NCBI RefSeq assembly: GCF_900110135.1
Contig: NZ_FOCO01000006.1
Span: forward strand, 62,001 to 126,000
DNA: 64,000 bases
Direction of reading: 5' to 3'
From: Pseudorhodobacter antarcticus
Lineage (GTDB): Bacteria; Pseudomonadota; Alphaproteobacteria; Rhodobacterales; Rhodobacteraceae
The position numbers and the translations under genes were made by a program. Within the stretch, counting starts at the first letter, position 1; the number at the start of each line of letters is the position of its first letter. The notes below the pieces were generated by a model that did no database searches, was not told where the DNA came from, and worked only from the letters and a program-made list of their open reading frames with translations. Of this stretch, positions 63,790-64,000 are shown one piece after another.

Positions 63790-64000
63790 TGGGCGCGCGG
63801 GAGGCGCTGTATGCGCATCTGGCCAGTGGGGCGACCACCGTTTGCCGGGCGTGGGAAATTGCGCGCAAGGATGGGGTTTGGTTTGGGTTCACCGATCATG
63901 ACCGTGATTTGGTGTTTGGTGGCAAGGTTTACAAAGCCAATTCGGGGCTGACGGCGCGGGCGTTGCAGCAGACCACGGGCCTGTCGGTGGACAACACTGA
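63789..64000 (+). CDS. GTA g13, baseplate hub protein (3' end outside window)
   Basis: The first 70 residues of a DUF2163 protein begin MGAREALYAHLASGATTVCR and include AWEIARKDGVWFGFTDHDRDLVFGGKVYKANSGL, as in g13 of Rhodobacter GTA, which carries an iron-sulfur site in the hub. The start overlaps the g12 stop. The frame is open to the end of the window. Confidence 0.88.
   Translation, partial: MGAREALYAHLASGATTVCRAWEIARKDGVWFGFTDHDRDLVFGGKVYKANSGLTARALQQTTGLSVDNT

Noticed and set aside
55094-64000. Ordinary prophage
   Set aside because: Gene order and small sizes match the Rhodobacter GTA g1-g13 set, the tape measure is very short, and no integrase, repressor, replication or lysis gene or attachment site is visible in the window.

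Overview
The window looks like a chromosome segment of an alphaproteobacterium of the family Rhodobacteraceae (Roseobacter/Rhodobacter group); the genus cannot be fixed from sequence alone. The evidence is high GC, a Rhodobacter-type gene transfer agent (GTA) structural cluster, CobST-type aerobic cobaltochelatase subunits, a ccmABCD-G block and a fused SLC5-STAC histidine kinase. No rRNA operon, CRISPR array or integrase is visible. There is one tRNA, one interrupted IS256-family element and one toxin-antitoxin pair.

Layout. 1-7.6 kb: a RutR-type TetR regulator (cut by the window start) diverges from a reductive pyrimidine catabolism operon (ureidopropionase-type hydrolase, dihydropyrimidinase, an unknown protein, and a four-gene ABC importer of the NMT1/THI5 class). 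7.7-12.4 kb: a RamB/ScfR-like regulator, a frameshifted receiver protein, a small membrane protein and an SLC5-STAC histidine kinase, perhaps a short-chain fatty acid sensing locus. 12.4-21 kb: lipoprotein, SufE, Xaa-Pro aminopeptidase, cobT-cobS and modABC. 21-28.7 kb: tgt, ccmABCD-G, aconitase and a DUF1223 protein. 28.7-38 kb: acyltransferase, EamA transporter, an isolated fliG, small secreted proteins, purB, a hydrolase-OsmC fusion, a DUF3445 protein, and glnB-glnA. 38-46.6 kb: nnr, a Hint protein, tRNA-Leu(UAG), tig, a short accessory stretch (nuclease-like protein, yefM-yoeB, IS256 element), then the rpsF-rpsR-rplI operon. 46.7-55 kb: LLM oxidoreductase, EamA transporter, a second Hint protein, and fabD-fabG-acpP-fabF-mltG. 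55-64 kb: GTA genes g1 to g13, with g13 cut by the window end.

How the genes work together. Pyrimidine uptake and ring opening sit under a RutR-like operator. The fab genes and mltG supply lipid and cell-wall functions. The GTA cluster encodes packaging, capsid and tail parts of a phage-like particle that moves host DNA. A TTAA-N7-TTAAC box, the CtrA full-site pattern, lies in the gap just upstream of g1.

The most notable points beyond ordinary genes are this CtrA-like box, a 37-bp palindromic insert that breaks the IS256 transposase, a dispersed hairpin-plus-box repeat family with one copy apparently translated inside nnr, and an inverted-repeat leader ahead of rpsF. No wholly new multi-gene system could be demonstrated.
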